Origin: Ammonifex thiophilus
GTDB lineage: Bacteria > Bacillota > Desulfotomaculia > Desulfotomaculales > Ammonificaceae
Assembly: GCF_003368535.1 (NCBI RefSeq)
Contig: NZ_QSLN01000005.1
Location: 1 to 64,000 of the forward strand
Direction of reading: 5' to 3'
DNA length: 64,000 nt
The position numbers and the translations under genes are program-made. This document shows positions 54,786 through 63,690 of the stretch, one piece after another. How positions within the stretch are numbered: the stretch's first letter is position 1; each line of letters opens with the position of its first letter. The notes under the pieces were generated by a model. It was not told the origin of the DNA, did not search any database, and saw nothing but the letters and a program-made list of their open reading frames with translations.

Positions 54786-55514
54786 CTGCGTTTTAAAATA
54801 GACGGGCCAGAAGAAAACCCTTCCATAAGAAAGATTTGGCCTGAGTTGGGAGAACTATTAAAAAAAATAACCAAAGCGGCAGGCTTGCGGCTGGAGGAGC
54901 TGGCCAGCGGCGATCAAGGCGAAGATTTTTATCCTTTACTTGTACTTTTTTCGGCCATCCTGTGCGGCTACCCTTTGGATAAGGTGCTTCCCTTAGCGGC
55001 AGGAGTAAAATTTCTTTTCTGGGGCAACGTATTGCACCGGCGAGCGGTTCTGGGATCGGGGAGTAAAACGAGGAGCCGACTTTTGTGGGGCGATTACTGC
55101 TACGGCGTTCTTTTTTACCTGCTGGCGGAGGAGGAATTACGGCGCTGTTTGGCTCCTTTAGCGCGGGTGGTGAAGGCTCACTGCGAAGCCCCTTTTATTC
55201 CCTCCGGGCGGGAGTTCGGGGCGGCAAGGGAGGTTCTGGCCTTGCTGGGAGGTGAGAGTTGTTGCCTCCCGGCGCTGCTGGCGGGGAAAAAGCGGTGGGA
55301 GAAAGAACTTTATGGCTTCGGGTTTGCCTTCGGTCAGGCTCACGCTCTCCTGCTCTCTAAAGGCATGACGGCGGAAGCGGAAAGGGTTCTGTCTGAGGCA
55401 AGAAGTTATCTACTTTCCTTGCCCGGGGGCGAGGGGAGAGAGGGACTTGAACGCCTTGTGGAATCTTTACTGCTTATCCCTGCTCAGAGCAAGGAGTGTT
55501 CGGAAGCCCGATGA
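54786..55514 (+). CDS. Polyprenyl diphosphate synthase-like protein (heptaprenyl synthase component I-like)
   Basis: The all-helical product resembles polyprenyl synthases in its spacing (LPLAAGVKFLFWGNVLHRRAV, then LLWGDYCYGVLFYLLAEEELRRC) but lacks the two DDxxD catalytic motifs. That suits a regulatory subunit such as HepS, which pairs with a catalytic subunit elsewhere. Just before menG, as in Bacillus. The only strong ribosome site (GGGGAGGAGG) precedes CTG codons at 54783 and 54786; a TTG at 54846 has no site. A CTG start giving 242 residues is suggested. Confidence 0.6.
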   Translation: MRFKIDGPEENPSIRKIWPELGELLKKITKAAGLRLEELASGDQGEDFYPLLVLFSAILCGYPLDKVLPLAAGVKFLFWGNVLHRRAVLGSGSKTRSRLLWGDYCYGVLFYLLAEEELRRCLAPLARVVKAHCEAPFIPSGREFGAAREVLALLGGESCCLPALLAGKKRWEKELYGFGFAFGQAHALLLSKGMTAEAERVLSEARSYLLSLPGGEGREGLERLVESLLLIPAQSKECSEAR

Positions 55515-56251
55515 CTAGCCTAACGGAAGAGCATAAGCGCAAGGAAGCTTTCATTCGCAACCTCTTCGCTCAGATTGCCCACCGCTACGATCTTTTGAAT
55601 ACCCTCTTGAGTTTCAATCGTGACAAGGCATGGCGGCGTTTTGCCGTTAAGCAATGCCGCCTGCGTCCGGGAGGAGTTGGGCTTGACGTCTGCACCGGGA
55701 CGGCCATGCTGGCCCTGGAGCAGGCCAGGGTAGTGGGATCTGAGGGGAAGGTTGTCGGACTTGACTTTTGTCCGGAAATGCTGGCGGTTGCCAGGAAAAA
55801 TCTAGAACGAAGCCCTTACGGCCACATAGTGGAGCTGGTGGAAGGGGACGCCATGTCCCTTCCTTTTCCGGACAACACTTTCGACTGCGCTACCATAGGC
55901 TTTGCTCTCCGCAATGTGCCCGATTTCCGGCAGGTACTCCGGGAAATGATAAGGGTGGTCAAGCCTGGCGGCAGAGTGGTATCGCTGGAGCTGGCCAAGC
56001 CTAGGTGGCCCATCTTCAAGCAGATTTACTATCTTTATTTCGATCGTCTGGTACCCTTGCTGGGCAGGCTGGGGGTAGGGGTGGAAGGCCCTTACAGTTA
56101 TCTGCCGGCCTCCCTAAAAACCTTTCCCCACCAAGAGGATCTGAAGCGCATTTTTGAAGAACTCGGTCTGGTAGAAGTGAGCTTCTTCGAGCTCACTGGG
56201 GGAGTAGTGGCCGTGCACGCTGGAACTAAGCCGTCAAGGTGGGGGGAGTAA
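55511..56251 (+). CDS. menG: Demethylmenaquinone methyltransferase
   Basis: MenG/UbiE adds the last methyl group to menaquinone using AdoMet. The 246-residue product has FAQIAHRYDLLNTLLSFNRDKAWRRF, the SAM motif GLDVCTGTAMLALEQAR and DNTFDCATIGFALRNVPD. The ATG overlaps the previous stop (ATGA); a GTG at 55496 sits almost on the ribosome site and is less likely. Fits the following menaquinone genes. Confidence 0.93.
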   Translation: MTSLTEEHKRKEAFIRNLFAQIAHRYDLLNTLLSFNRDKAWRRFAVKQCRLRPGGVGLDVCTGTAMLALEQARVVGSEGKVVGLDFCPEMLAVARKNLERSPYGHIVELVEGDAMSLPFPDNTFDCATIGFALRNVPDFRQVLREMIRVVKPGGRVVSLELAKPRWPIFKQIYYLYFDRLVPLLGRLGVGVEGPYSYLPASLKTFPHQEDLKRIFEELGLVEVSFFELTGGVVAVHAGTKPSRWGE

Positions 56252-56254
56252 AGG

Positions 56255-57694
56255 TTGGCTTTTAAAGACTTGCGCGATTACCTTGAAGCCCTGGATAAGC
56301 GGGGAGAACTCAAGCGGATAAGGGTCGAGGTATCTCCAGACCTGGAAATCACCGAGATCACCGACCGGATGGTCAAGGCGGGGGGGCCGACCCTTTTCTT
56401 TGAGCGGGTAAAAGGCCACCAGATACCGGTGGTTACCAACCTTTTCGGTACTTGGGAGCGGACCAAGTTCGCCCTCAATTCCCCGGATATCGATGCTCGG
56501 GGAGAGGAGCTGGCCAGTCTTCTGCAGCCGGATCTACCAACCACGCTGTGGGACAAGCTAAAAAGCCTTCCCAAGCTGGCGGAAATATCTTCCTGGGCTC
56601 CCCGGCTGGTGCGTCGCGCCCCTTGCCAGGAAGTGGTGGTGGAAAATCCCGATTTAACCTGGCTTCCGGCGCTTAAGTGCTGGCCCAAAGACGGAGGGCG
56701 TTTTATCACTCTACCCCTGGTCATAACCAAAGATCCCGAAACCGGCAAGCGCAATATGGGCATGTATCGCATGCAGATTTTCGACGCCACCACTACAGGG
56801 ATGCACTGGCATCGCCATAAGGACGCGGCAGAACACTACCGCAAGGCGGAGGCCAGAGGGGAGAGGCTGCCTGTAGCAGTAGCGCTGGGAACTGATCCGG
56901 CTACCATTTACGCGGCTACGGCTCCTCTACCCTTCGGGATGGACGAATTTTTACTGGCGGGTTTTCTGCGCCGGGAACCGGTGGAATTGGTGCGCTGTGT
57001 CACGCAAGATCTAGAAGTCCCAGCCAACGCTGAGATCGTGCTGGAAGGCTATGTAGAACCGGGGGAGAGAAGGCTGGAGGGCCCTTTTGGTGATCACACG
57101 GGCTTTTACTCGCCGGCGGATTACTATCCGGTCTTCCATGTAACCTGTATAACTCACCGGCGCAACCCTATATATCCGGCTACTATAGTGGGAAAGCCTA
57201 TTATGGAAGATGCTTTTCTGGCCAAGGCTACCGAGCGCCTTTTCCTTCCTCTTTTGCGCTTGCAGCTGCCCGAGATAGTCGACATGTGTCTCCCGGTGGA
57301 GGGTGTGGTGCATAACTGTCTCGTCGTTTCCATCCGCAAGCGCTACCCTGGGCAGGCCAAGAAAGTGATGCACGCCCTCTGGGGCTTGGGGCAGATAGCT
57401 TTCACCAAGCTCATCGTGGTGGTGGACGAGGAGGTTAACGTGCATGATCCGCGGGAGGTGTGGTGGCGGGTCTTCAGCAACGTGGATCCCCGGCGGGATC
57501 TCCTGCTTTCCGAGGGGCCGCTTGACGAACTGGACCACAGCTCTCCGCGCCCGGCCTACGGCGCGAAGCTGGGCATAGATGCCACCCGCAAAGGACCGGA
57601 GGAAGGGCATCCTCGCCCCTGGCCGGAGGAGATCGCCATGAGCCCGGAGATAAAAGCTCTGGTCGACAGGAAGTGGAAAGAGTATGGTTTCTAG
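56255..57694 (+). CDS. UbiD-family decarboxylase (menaquinone branch)
   Basis: UbiD enzymes decarboxylate aromatic acids using prenylated FMN. The 479-residue product has FKDLRDYLEALDKRGELKRI, the GMYRMQIFDATTTGMHWHRHKDAAEHYRKA stretch, and EGPFGDHTGFYSP with catalytic E-R-E type residues. It starts at TTG after AAGG. In the futalosine pathway such an enzyme removes the carboxyl of prenylated dihydroxynaphthoate. A UbiX-type partner is not in the window. Confidence 0.88.
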   Translation: MAFKDLRDYLEALDKRGELKRIRVEVSPDLEITEITDRMVKAGGPTLFFERVKGHQIPVVTNLFGTWERTKFALNSPDIDARGEELASLLQPDLPTTLWDKLKSLPKLAEISSWAPRLVRRAPCQEVVVENPDLTWLPALKCWPKDGGRFITLPLVITKDPETGKRNMGMYRMQIFDATTTGMHWHRHKDAAEHYRKAEARGERLPVAVALGTDPATIYAATAPLPFGMDEFLLAGFLRREPVELVRCVTQDLEVPANAEIVLEGYVEPGERRLEGPFGDHTGFYSPADYYPVFHVTCITHRRNPIYPATIVGKPIMEDAFLAKATERLFLPLLRLQLPEIVDMCLPVEGVVHNCLVVSIRKRYPGQAKKVMHALWGLGQIAFTKLIVVVDEEVNVHDPREVWWRVFSNVDPRRDLLLSEGPLDELDHSSPRPAYGAKLGIDATRKGPEEGHPRPWPEEIAMSPEIKALVDRKWKEYGF

Positions 57695-58568
57695 GGCTTG
57701 GCGCAAACTGGTCATTTTTCTCGAGATGATAAAGTTCGAGCACACCCTCTTTGCTCTTCCTTTTGCCTACCTAAGTACTCTGCTGGTTTACCGGGGGTTA
57801 CCGCCGGCTGCTCCCCTTTTCTGGCTCACCCTGGCCATGGTAGGAGCGCGGACAGCGGCCATGGCTTTGAACCGGTTAATCGATCGGGAAATAGACGCCA
57901 AGAACCCCCGCACTGCCAACCGCGCTCTGCCGCGGGGACTCATCTCTGCTACCGAAGTCTGGTTTTACGTCTTCCTTTCTTTCGGCCTCCTTTACTGGGC
58001 GGTCAGGCACTTAAGCCCTCTGGCGATGAAGCTCTTCCTCCCTCTGGTGCTCATCCTCTGGTTCTATTCCTACACCAAGCGCTTCACCTGGGCCTGCCAC
58101 TTCTATCTGGGCTTCACCTTGGGCCTGGTTCCTTCGGCGGTGTGGATCGCCCTCACCAATGGCTTGAGCCTTCCCCCGGTGATCCTGGGGGCCGGGATTC
58201 TCTTCTGGGTGGCGGGTTTCGATATCGTTTACGCCTGCCTGGATTATGACTTCGACCGGCGCGAAGGCATTTACTCCCTGCCGGCCCGCTTTGGGATAGG
58301 TCCTGCGCTGTGGGTGGCCCGCTTCTGTCATGTGCTGGCAGCCCTGTTCTTCATTCTGACCGGGGTGGTCATGCACCTGGGGCTCTGGTATTTTATCGGG
58401 GTGGCGGTGGCGGGTCTTTTGCTCTTCTACGAGCATCGGCTAGTCAACCCGGAAGATTTGTCTTTAGTGGGTCTGGCCTTTTTCAATCTCAACGGCACGC
58501 TCAGCGTGGTTATGTTCTTCTTCACCCTTCTCGACGTACTTCTGGCCAAAGGGGTTGGAGTCTGGTGA
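57684..58568 (+). CDS. UbiA-family prenyltransferase (menaquinone branch)
   Basis: This membrane enzyme attaches a polyprenyl chain to an aromatic acid. The 294-residue product has both Asp-rich motifs, NRLIDREIDAKNPRTANR and DYDFDRREGIYSLPARFG, and about eight membrane helices. Its ATG overlaps the ubiD-like end. In this context the substrate is probably 1,4-dihydroxy-6-naphthoate (MqnP role) rather than 4-hydroxybenzoate. Confidence 0.88.
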   Translation: MVSRAWRKLVIFLEMIKFEHTLFALPFAYLSTLLVYRGLPPAAPLFWLTLAMVGARTAAMALNRLIDREIDAKNPRTANRALPRGLISATEVWFYVFLSFGLLYWAVRHLSPLAMKLFLPLVLILWFYSYTKRFTWACHFYLGFTLGLVPSAVWIALTNGLSLPPVILGAGILFWVAGFDIVYACLDYDFDRREGIYSLPARFGIGPALWVARFCHVLAALFFILTGVVMHLGLWYFIGVAVAGLLLFYEHRLVNPEDLSLVGLAFFNLNGTLSVVMFFFTLLDVLLAKGVGVW

Positions 58569-59662
58569 AACTTAACCAGGGACTGGAAGATATAGCGGAG
58601 AAGATTCGCAAAGGAGAGAGGCTTGACTTTGAGGACGGGGTGAGGCTCTTCAACTCTACCGACCTCTTGGGAATAGGCTTGCTGGCTCAGGAGGTCAAGA
58701 GGCGGCGGCATGGACGGAAAGTTTTCTTCGCCGTCAACTGCCACGTGAACCATACCAACGTCTGCGTGGGTAGTTGCCGCTTTTGTGCCTTCAGGCGCAG
58801 GCCCGGGGATGCCGAAGCCTACACCCTCAAGCCGGAGGAAGTGATAAAAAGGGTGCGGGCGGTAGCTCTGTGGGGCCTTCGCGAGATCCATCTGGTGGGC
58901 GGGCTTAACCCGGATTTAAGCCTTGACTACTTCCGGAAGATCTTGAGGGGTATAAAGGAGAGGGTTCGGGGGGTCACGATCAAGGGCTTGACGGCGGTAG
59001 AGATCGATTTTCTGGCTCGCCAAGAGGGGCTCACGGTCCGGGAAGTGCTGCAGGAGCTCAAGGCGGCCGGGCTCGACGCCCTTCCTGGTGGTGGGGCGGA
59101 GATCTTTGCCCCGGCGGTGCGCCAGCGCCTTTGCCCGGCCAAGATAAGTGGGGAGCGCTGGCTAGAGATCCACGCCGAGGCGCACGCTTTAGGCATTCCT
59201 ACTAACGCCACCATGCTTTACGGGCACTTGGAGTCTTATGAAGACCGGGTGGATCACCTTCTGCGCCTGCGAGAACTGCAGGACCGTACCGGGGGCTTTC
59301 AGGCTTTCATTCCCCTGCCCTTTCTTCCTCAGAACAATCCGCTGGCGGCTGAGGAGGGGGTCAAAGGCACCACCGGTTTCGACGATCTGAAAACCATAGC
59401 TATAAGCCGCCTGCTTTTGGACAATTTCCCGCATATCAAGGTTTACTGGGTGATGGTGGGGACCAAGCTTTCCCAGGTGGCGCTTAACTTTGGAGCCGAC
59501 GACATAGAAGGAACCGTGCTGGAGGAGAGGATAGCTCACAGTGCAGGGGCGGAGAGCCCCCAGGTGCTTACCCGGCGGGAGCTGGAGGATCTCATCATGG
59601 CGGCGGGGGGAGTGCCGGTAGAGCGCGATGCCCTGTACCGCGTGGTGAGGGAAGGAGTTTGA
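58565..59662 (+). CDS. mqnE: Aminofutalosine synthase (radical SAM)
   Basis: MqnE joins the chorismate-derived enolpyruvylbenzoate to a SAM-derived deoxyadenosyl group. The 365-residue radical SAM protein has CVGSCRFC (the C-x3-C-x2-C cluster site), then FRRRPGDAEAYTLKPEEV, GGLNPDLSLDYF and LPGGGAEIFAP. The frame is open from 58310 but the GTG at 58565, after GGAG, overlaps the ubiA-like stop (GTGA) and matches the domain start. Confidence 0.92.
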   Translation: MKLNQGLEDIAEKIRKGERLDFEDGVRLFNSTDLLGIGLLAQEVKRRRHGRKVFFAVNCHVNHTNVCVGSCRFCAFRRRPGDAEAYTLKPEEVIKRVRAVALWGLREIHLVGGLNPDLSLDYFRKILRGIKERVRGVTIKGLTAVEIDFLARQEGLTVREVLQELKAAGLDALPGGGAEIFAPAVRQRLCPAKISGERWLEIHAEAHALGIPTNATMLYGHLESYEDRVDHLLRLRELQDRTGGFQAFIPLPFLPQNNPLAAEEGVKGTTGFDDLKTIAISRLLLDNFPHIKVYWVMVGTKLSQVALNFGADDIEGTVLEERIAHSAGAESPQVLTRRELEDLIMAAGGVPVERDALYRVVREGV

Positions 59663-60573
59663 GCCGGGAAGGAGTTCGCCTTCTCACCCTTGCTTTCGGT
59701 CCTCACCGGGTAGAGGCTTTGCCTTTGCTGGAAAAGGAGCTTCGTGCCCATAAAATAGCAGTTTTAGAAGAACCACCCCACCCGGACTTTGCGCACATGC
59801 TACGAGGAGAGATCGGTCTCCGAACCTACCTGAGGCGCGGTAATTTCGGCTTCCCCCGCTTCGCCTTACGAGCTTGTCGCCTTTACCAGAAGCTTTTTCG
59901 AACTGTGGGCACTTCCTTTTACCAGGTGGAGCCCTACCTGGAGATAGTCGGGCGACTGTCGGAGGGAAAAAGTCCCGCCACAGAGCTGGAGCATAAAGTC
60001 TGGAAGTGCGAGCACGAGGCCACCGGGGCCCTCCTAGCTTACTATCAATCGGTAGCTGAGGGAAATTTTACCTCTGTGGTGGAGGCGGTCAAAGATTTCG
60101 CCCGTGCGGACGCCCTGCGCCTACGTCTGCGGGCTGAGCTTCGGGCCGAGGCCATAAAGGCCTTGCTGGACCGAACGGAAGGTTCCGTTTGCGTGGAGGC
60201 GGGCTACATCCACCTGCTGCTTATAAAACTTCTGCGTGACCGCATAAAACCCCGGGTAAAGTTACAGGTGTTATATCTGCTGCGGGATCCCATGCGCACC
60301 TTTGGCTTGCGCTGGCGCCAGCATCTGGGGCCTGGCGATGTGCTCACTCTGCGCTATGTCTTTGGCTTGCGCCCCTCACTTTTCGACAGCCTACTAGCGG
60401 CCAGGAGCCTGGTCTACGTGGCTTTGCTGCCCAAGGAGGAGCTCCTACCCAGTCAGGAAGATCCCTATCCCCACCTACGCCGGGAACTGGAACTGCAGCG
60501 TCTGGTCAAGCGGCTAAGTTACCGGGAGTGCGCTGCCTGGTATTATCGCCTGGCAAAACGCCCACCTTTTTGA
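59659..60573 (+). CDS. Unknown protein within the menaquinone cluster
   Basis: The 304-residue product starts at a TTG that overlaps the mqnE stop, so it is co-translated. It is basic and Leu/Arg-rich, with motifs such as LRGEIGLRTYLRRGNFGFPRFALRACRL, KVWKCEHEATGALLAYYQ and VCVEAGYIHLLLIKLLRDR. No signal peptide or cluster-binding motif is evident. I do not recognise the family. Its place, between mqnE and mqnA (before the insertion), suggests a role in the futalosine pathway or its control. Confidence 0.7.
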   Translation: MSREGVRLLTLAFGPHRVEALPLLEKELRAHKIAVLEEPPHPDFAHMLRGEIGLRTYLRRGNFGFPRFALRACRLYQKLFRTVGTSFYQVEPYLEIVGRLSEGKSPATELEHKVWKCEHEATGALLAYYQSVAEGNFTSVVEAVKDFARADALRLRLRAELRAEAIKALLDRTEGSVCVEAGYIHLLLIKLLRDRIKPRVKLQVLYLLRDPMRTFGLRWRQHLGPGDVLTLRYVFGLRPSLFDSLLAARSLVYVALLPKEELLPSQEDPYPHLRRELELQRLVKRLSYRECAAWYYRLAKRPPF

Positions 60574-60590
60574 AGAGGTCAATTTTCCCT

Positions 60591-60645
60591 AAGCAAAGTT
60601 AAGCAAACATGTGTTTTGCTTAACCCGCTGTTTTGCTTAACCCGC
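60591..60645. repeat. Inverted and direct repeats at the tnpB-element flank
   Basis: TTTTGCTTAACCCGC occurs twice (60614-60628 and 60631-60645). GTTAAGCAAA (60598-60607) is inverted to TTTGCTTAAC (60615-60624) around a 7-base loop, and AAGCAAA also repeats at 60591. Likely the end of the IS200/IS605-like element or a terminator of the upstream gene. Confidence 0.65.
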
Positions 60646-60987
60646 CTAGGTACTCATTGTACAGGTTCATCGGCCCTTTCTGGCCTCTCCGACGGCTACC
60701 TCCGTCACCGTCTGGCCAACCCGGCATCCCCTCACGGGGAAGGCCCGCATCTCCCCGGTCTCGGGCCCACGGCTGCCGGGCCGCTTCCCGGCGTTTTCCG
60801 TCCCTCAGGCGGGTCCCACGTCCGTGGGCTGCAGGGAAATCCCCGCAGGCGGTACCTACCTTCGGGCACATACCGGGAGGGGGAGTTACCCCGCCTACCC
60901 GCCGCCCCTTTGCCCCCACCCCACGGTGTTGCCGGACTCCCGAGCAGCCCCGGCAGGGAAGAACGGCAGGCTTAAGGGGAGAGAGTT
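60646..60987 (-). other. GC-rich structured flank downstream of tnpB, possible omega RNA
   Basis: About 340 bases after the TnpB stop are dense in short GC-rich palindromes, such as GGCATCCCC/GGGGAAGGCC and GGGCCCACGG/CCGTGGGC-type pairs. No good coding signal is present. In IS200/IS605 elements the 3' flank encodes the guide (omega) RNA, so this is a candidate; the guide end would lie toward 60646. Not proven. Confidence 0.45.
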
Positions 60988-62539
60988 TCAGCCCGCCCCG
61001 GCAAAGATGTGTTCTAACCAGGCGGAAGGGGTAAAGGCTCCGGTATTGAAATAGCGGAAAACCTTCTTCCGGGCTGCTTTGAACACGCCGAAGAGCCTCC
61101 CCCAGAGCTTCCTGTGCGTCCATCCTTCCACCGGCGGACGCCCGAGAAGCTTCTGGATGAGGGGCTTCGGCACTTTTTCTTTAAAGCCCAGCGCCCGGCG
61201 CGCTATGACCAGTGCCGCCGCCTGGTGAGCGTTAAGTCCGTAAGTCTCAGAGTACTTGAAGAAGCCTGTGAGCGAGGTGAAGTGGGCGGGCACGGTGAAC
61301 ATCGCGATGCCGCGCTTCCTTAAAGCCACGACGATGCGGTTGAAGAGCAATCTCACGCAGAAGTTGTGCGTGATCCGGTTGAACGCTCTGTTGGTGCCGT
61401 GATCCTGGGCGAAGGAAAGCTCCTCCAGGGCAACCTGCCTCACGCCCGAAGATTCTAACCAGTCGGCCACCTCTCTGGCCAGGTTGCCCGCGATCCACTC
61501 CCGCTTCTCACGTAAAGCGTGGACCAGGTCGTGGCACCAGAAGAGCCGGGAAACCTTGAAGTTCCCGTCCGGCAGGGCCACCGTCACGGCCACCACTTCA
61601 GGGTTCAGGTCTACTCCGGCCATGGGAGAAGTCTTATCCACTTCCGCAGTATCGTCTAGGGAAAAGGAAATGAGGCAGTCGAACCTGCCCGCCTTCCGCA
61701 CCACTCGGACGGTGTAGGCCCTCCCCTCGACCAGGCACTTCAGGAGCAGGGGCCTGTACCTCGCGGGGACTTTCAGGGGCACGGAGACCCAGTCTTCACC
61801 CCGCCTCAGCCTGCCGCTCTTGTCCCCTGGCTCCGGCGGTATGTAGACGTTGAGCCGGAAGGAGCCTGTCGTCCCATCGTAGACGATTTCCGTGTTGGCG
61901 TTGCCGTGCTGGCCCGTCATACCCTTCTGGTTGGCCTGGCCCACGGAGTAGAAGGCGTTGGACCTCAGCTCCCGCCACTCCTCTTTAGAGAGCTTTCCCT
62001 CCTGGAGGAGCAGCAGGTTTTTCTTGCCGCCGAAGACGGCAGGAGGTACCTCGTCCCGCTCCAGGAAACCCCTTCCAGTACTCCAGTTTTGCGCATAACT
62101 TGTTGACGCGGGCCAGTATCCCCTGACGGTGAAGCTTGTTTCTGGTGCGCTTAAGCTTCTCCGCGGACTTCTCTATCTTGGCTTCCAGATCCGAGATGTG
62201 CAGCTTGACCTGCTCTTTTTGACTTTCGATAGTGGCCTTTGCGTCCTCCACGGCCCACTGGCACCATCTGGCGTTGGGGAAGAACTTCCGGTAGAGGTCC
62301 TTGACGATTTCTCCCGGTCCCTTTCCCCGTCTCAGCGCCTGGTAGGCCGTGCGCTTGGCCGCCTGGAACCGACGCATGAAGGACACGAGCTTCTCTTCTG
62401 CCGTTTCATCCGGGTATATCCTGCCAGGTACGGTTATCATGTCGGCGGGTTTCCTGGTCTTGAACTTCAAGACTCTCACCTGAAGGCCAAAGTTTCTCCT
62501 GACGAGGTTGATTCTACCGTGATATGGTAGAGAGCGCAA
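60988..62539 (-). pseudogene. TnpB-like protein (IS200/IS605 family), frameshifted
   Basis: Two frames make one TnpB-like protein. The first (62539 to 61985) holds the N-terminal region with a coiled coil. It breaks at a GGGG run (62069-62072); one G fewer restores the frame into KGFLERDEVPPAVFGGKKN, which then joins the second part (to 60988). That part has RuvC-I GVDLNPE, RuvC-II VALEELSF and a C-terminal region YGLNAHQAAALVIARR where RuvC-III would be. The usual third Asp (as in DRDxNA) seems replaced and the CxxC zinc ribbon is absent, so nuclease activity is doubtful. It interrupts the menaquinone genes. Confidence 0.8.
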
Positions 62540-62832
62540 CTGTTGAAGAAGATAAAGGATGCTCAGAATTGTTTAGGAAAAACGGTGACTGTTGAAAGGA
62601 CGCCGGCTCCGCTTCTTGCCTTATAAACTCTACTTGGAGTTCTTCTACCGCTGGTCCGGTCCGGTTTACCCTCCTTTCCAGTGCCTAAGGAAAAGAGACG
62701 CGGTCTCTAAGCCTCGGTCCGCGAGCTTGAGGCAAAATAAGGTTGAGGGATCTGGAGCAGGACTAGAGGTTAAAGGGATAGAAGTCTTAATTGCCTTCGG
62801 TTGCGTTCGGAGAAGAGGGGAGGTTTTTAGTT
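62540..62832 (+). other. Intergenic region between tnpB element and mqnA
   Basis: About 290 bases without a convincing gene. A direct repeat ACTGTTGAA occurs at 62539-62547 and 62588-62596. A 105-codon frame (62592-62906) overlaps mqnA out of frame and has no homology or ribosome site. This stretch must hold the promoter for mqnA-mqnC if the insertion blocks read-through, but no clear promoter is seen. Confidence 0.5.
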
Positions 62833-63690
62833 TTGCTACGTCTGGGATGGGTCGATTATCTGAACTGCCTGCCCATATATTACCCATTGGAGCGCGGGGA
62901 AATTAAGCCCCCCTTTCCGCTGGAGTTGGTTAAAGGGGTGCCCACAGAGCTCAACCGTCTTTACCTGGCGGGCGAGCTTCAGGCCACACCCCTTTCTTCC
63001 ATAGAGTACGCCCGTCAACCGGAGGTTTCGTACATCTTGCCGGGCCCGGTGATAGCGGCGGACGGGCGGGTGGGCAGCATCCTCCTTTTTAGCCGCCTTC
63101 CTGTGACGGAGCTGGAAGGGGCTAAGGTGGCCCTGACCAGCGCCTCGGCCACTTCGGTGGCCCTTCTTAAGATTCTCCTGACCTTTTATTACCATGTAGA
63201 ACCAGAATACTGGGTCTGTCCCCCGGTTTTGGAGGATATGCTCCAAGCGGCCGAGGCGGCTCTGCTCATCGGTGACGATGCTTTAAGAGCCCACGAAGAG
63301 GTGAAGTGCAAGGGAGAAAAGCTTTACGTGCTGGATCTGGGGGGAGCCTGGAAAGAGTTCACGGGAGAAAAGATGGTCTTTGCCCTCTTTACCGTGCGGG
63401 CCGATTTTGCGGAAAGAGACCCGGAGAGAACCACCAGCCTTGCCCGGCTGCTCCTCGAAGCTAAAGACTGGGGGCTTCGGCACTTGCAGAAAGTGAAAGA
63501 AGCGGCGCAGGCGAGCACCGGGCTTTCTCCGGAGGTAATCGAGGACTACTTTACCCTCCTGCGCTATGAGTGGGACGAGGCCTGCCGGCGCTCTCTCCTG
63601 CTTTTTTACGATTACGCCTACAAGTTGGGCTTGGTAGAAGAACGCGTGAAAAGCTTACGCGTCTGGGGGGAAGGGTTTGGAACACCTTGA
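62833..63690 (+). CDS. mqnA: Chorismate dehydratase
   Basis: MqnA dehydrates chorismate to 3-[(1-carboxyvinyl)oxy]benzoate, the first futalosine-pathway step. The 285-residue product has LRLGWVDYLNCLPIYYPLE, GVPTELNRLYLAGELQATPLSSIEYA and ALTSASATSVALLKIL, family motifs of this periplasmic-binding-like fold. Start is a TTG ten bases after GGGGAGG; the frame extends to 62791 with a less good start. It overlaps mqnC by 14 bases. Confidence 0.92.
   Translation: MLRLGWVDYLNCLPIYYPLERGEIKPPFPLELVKGVPTELNRLYLAGELQATPLSSIEYARQPEVSYILPGPVIAADGRVGSILLFSRLPVTELEGAKVALTSASATSVALLKILLTFYYHVEPEYWVCPPVLEDMLQAAEAALLIGDDALRAHEEVKCKGEKLYVLDLGGAWKEFTGEKMVFALFTVRADFAERDPERTTSLARLLLEAKDWGLRHLQKVKEAAQASTGLSPEVIEDYFTLLRYEWDEACRRSLLLFYDYAYKLGLVEERVKSLRVWGEGFGTP

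Noticed and set aside
60616-61054. Plus-strand frames across the GC-rich tnpB flank
   Set aside because: Proline/arginine-rich translation with no start signal; the region is better explained as structured non-coding DNA.
62592-62906. 105-codon frame before mqnA
   Set aside because: No ribosome site, overlaps mqnA out of frame, and no domain.
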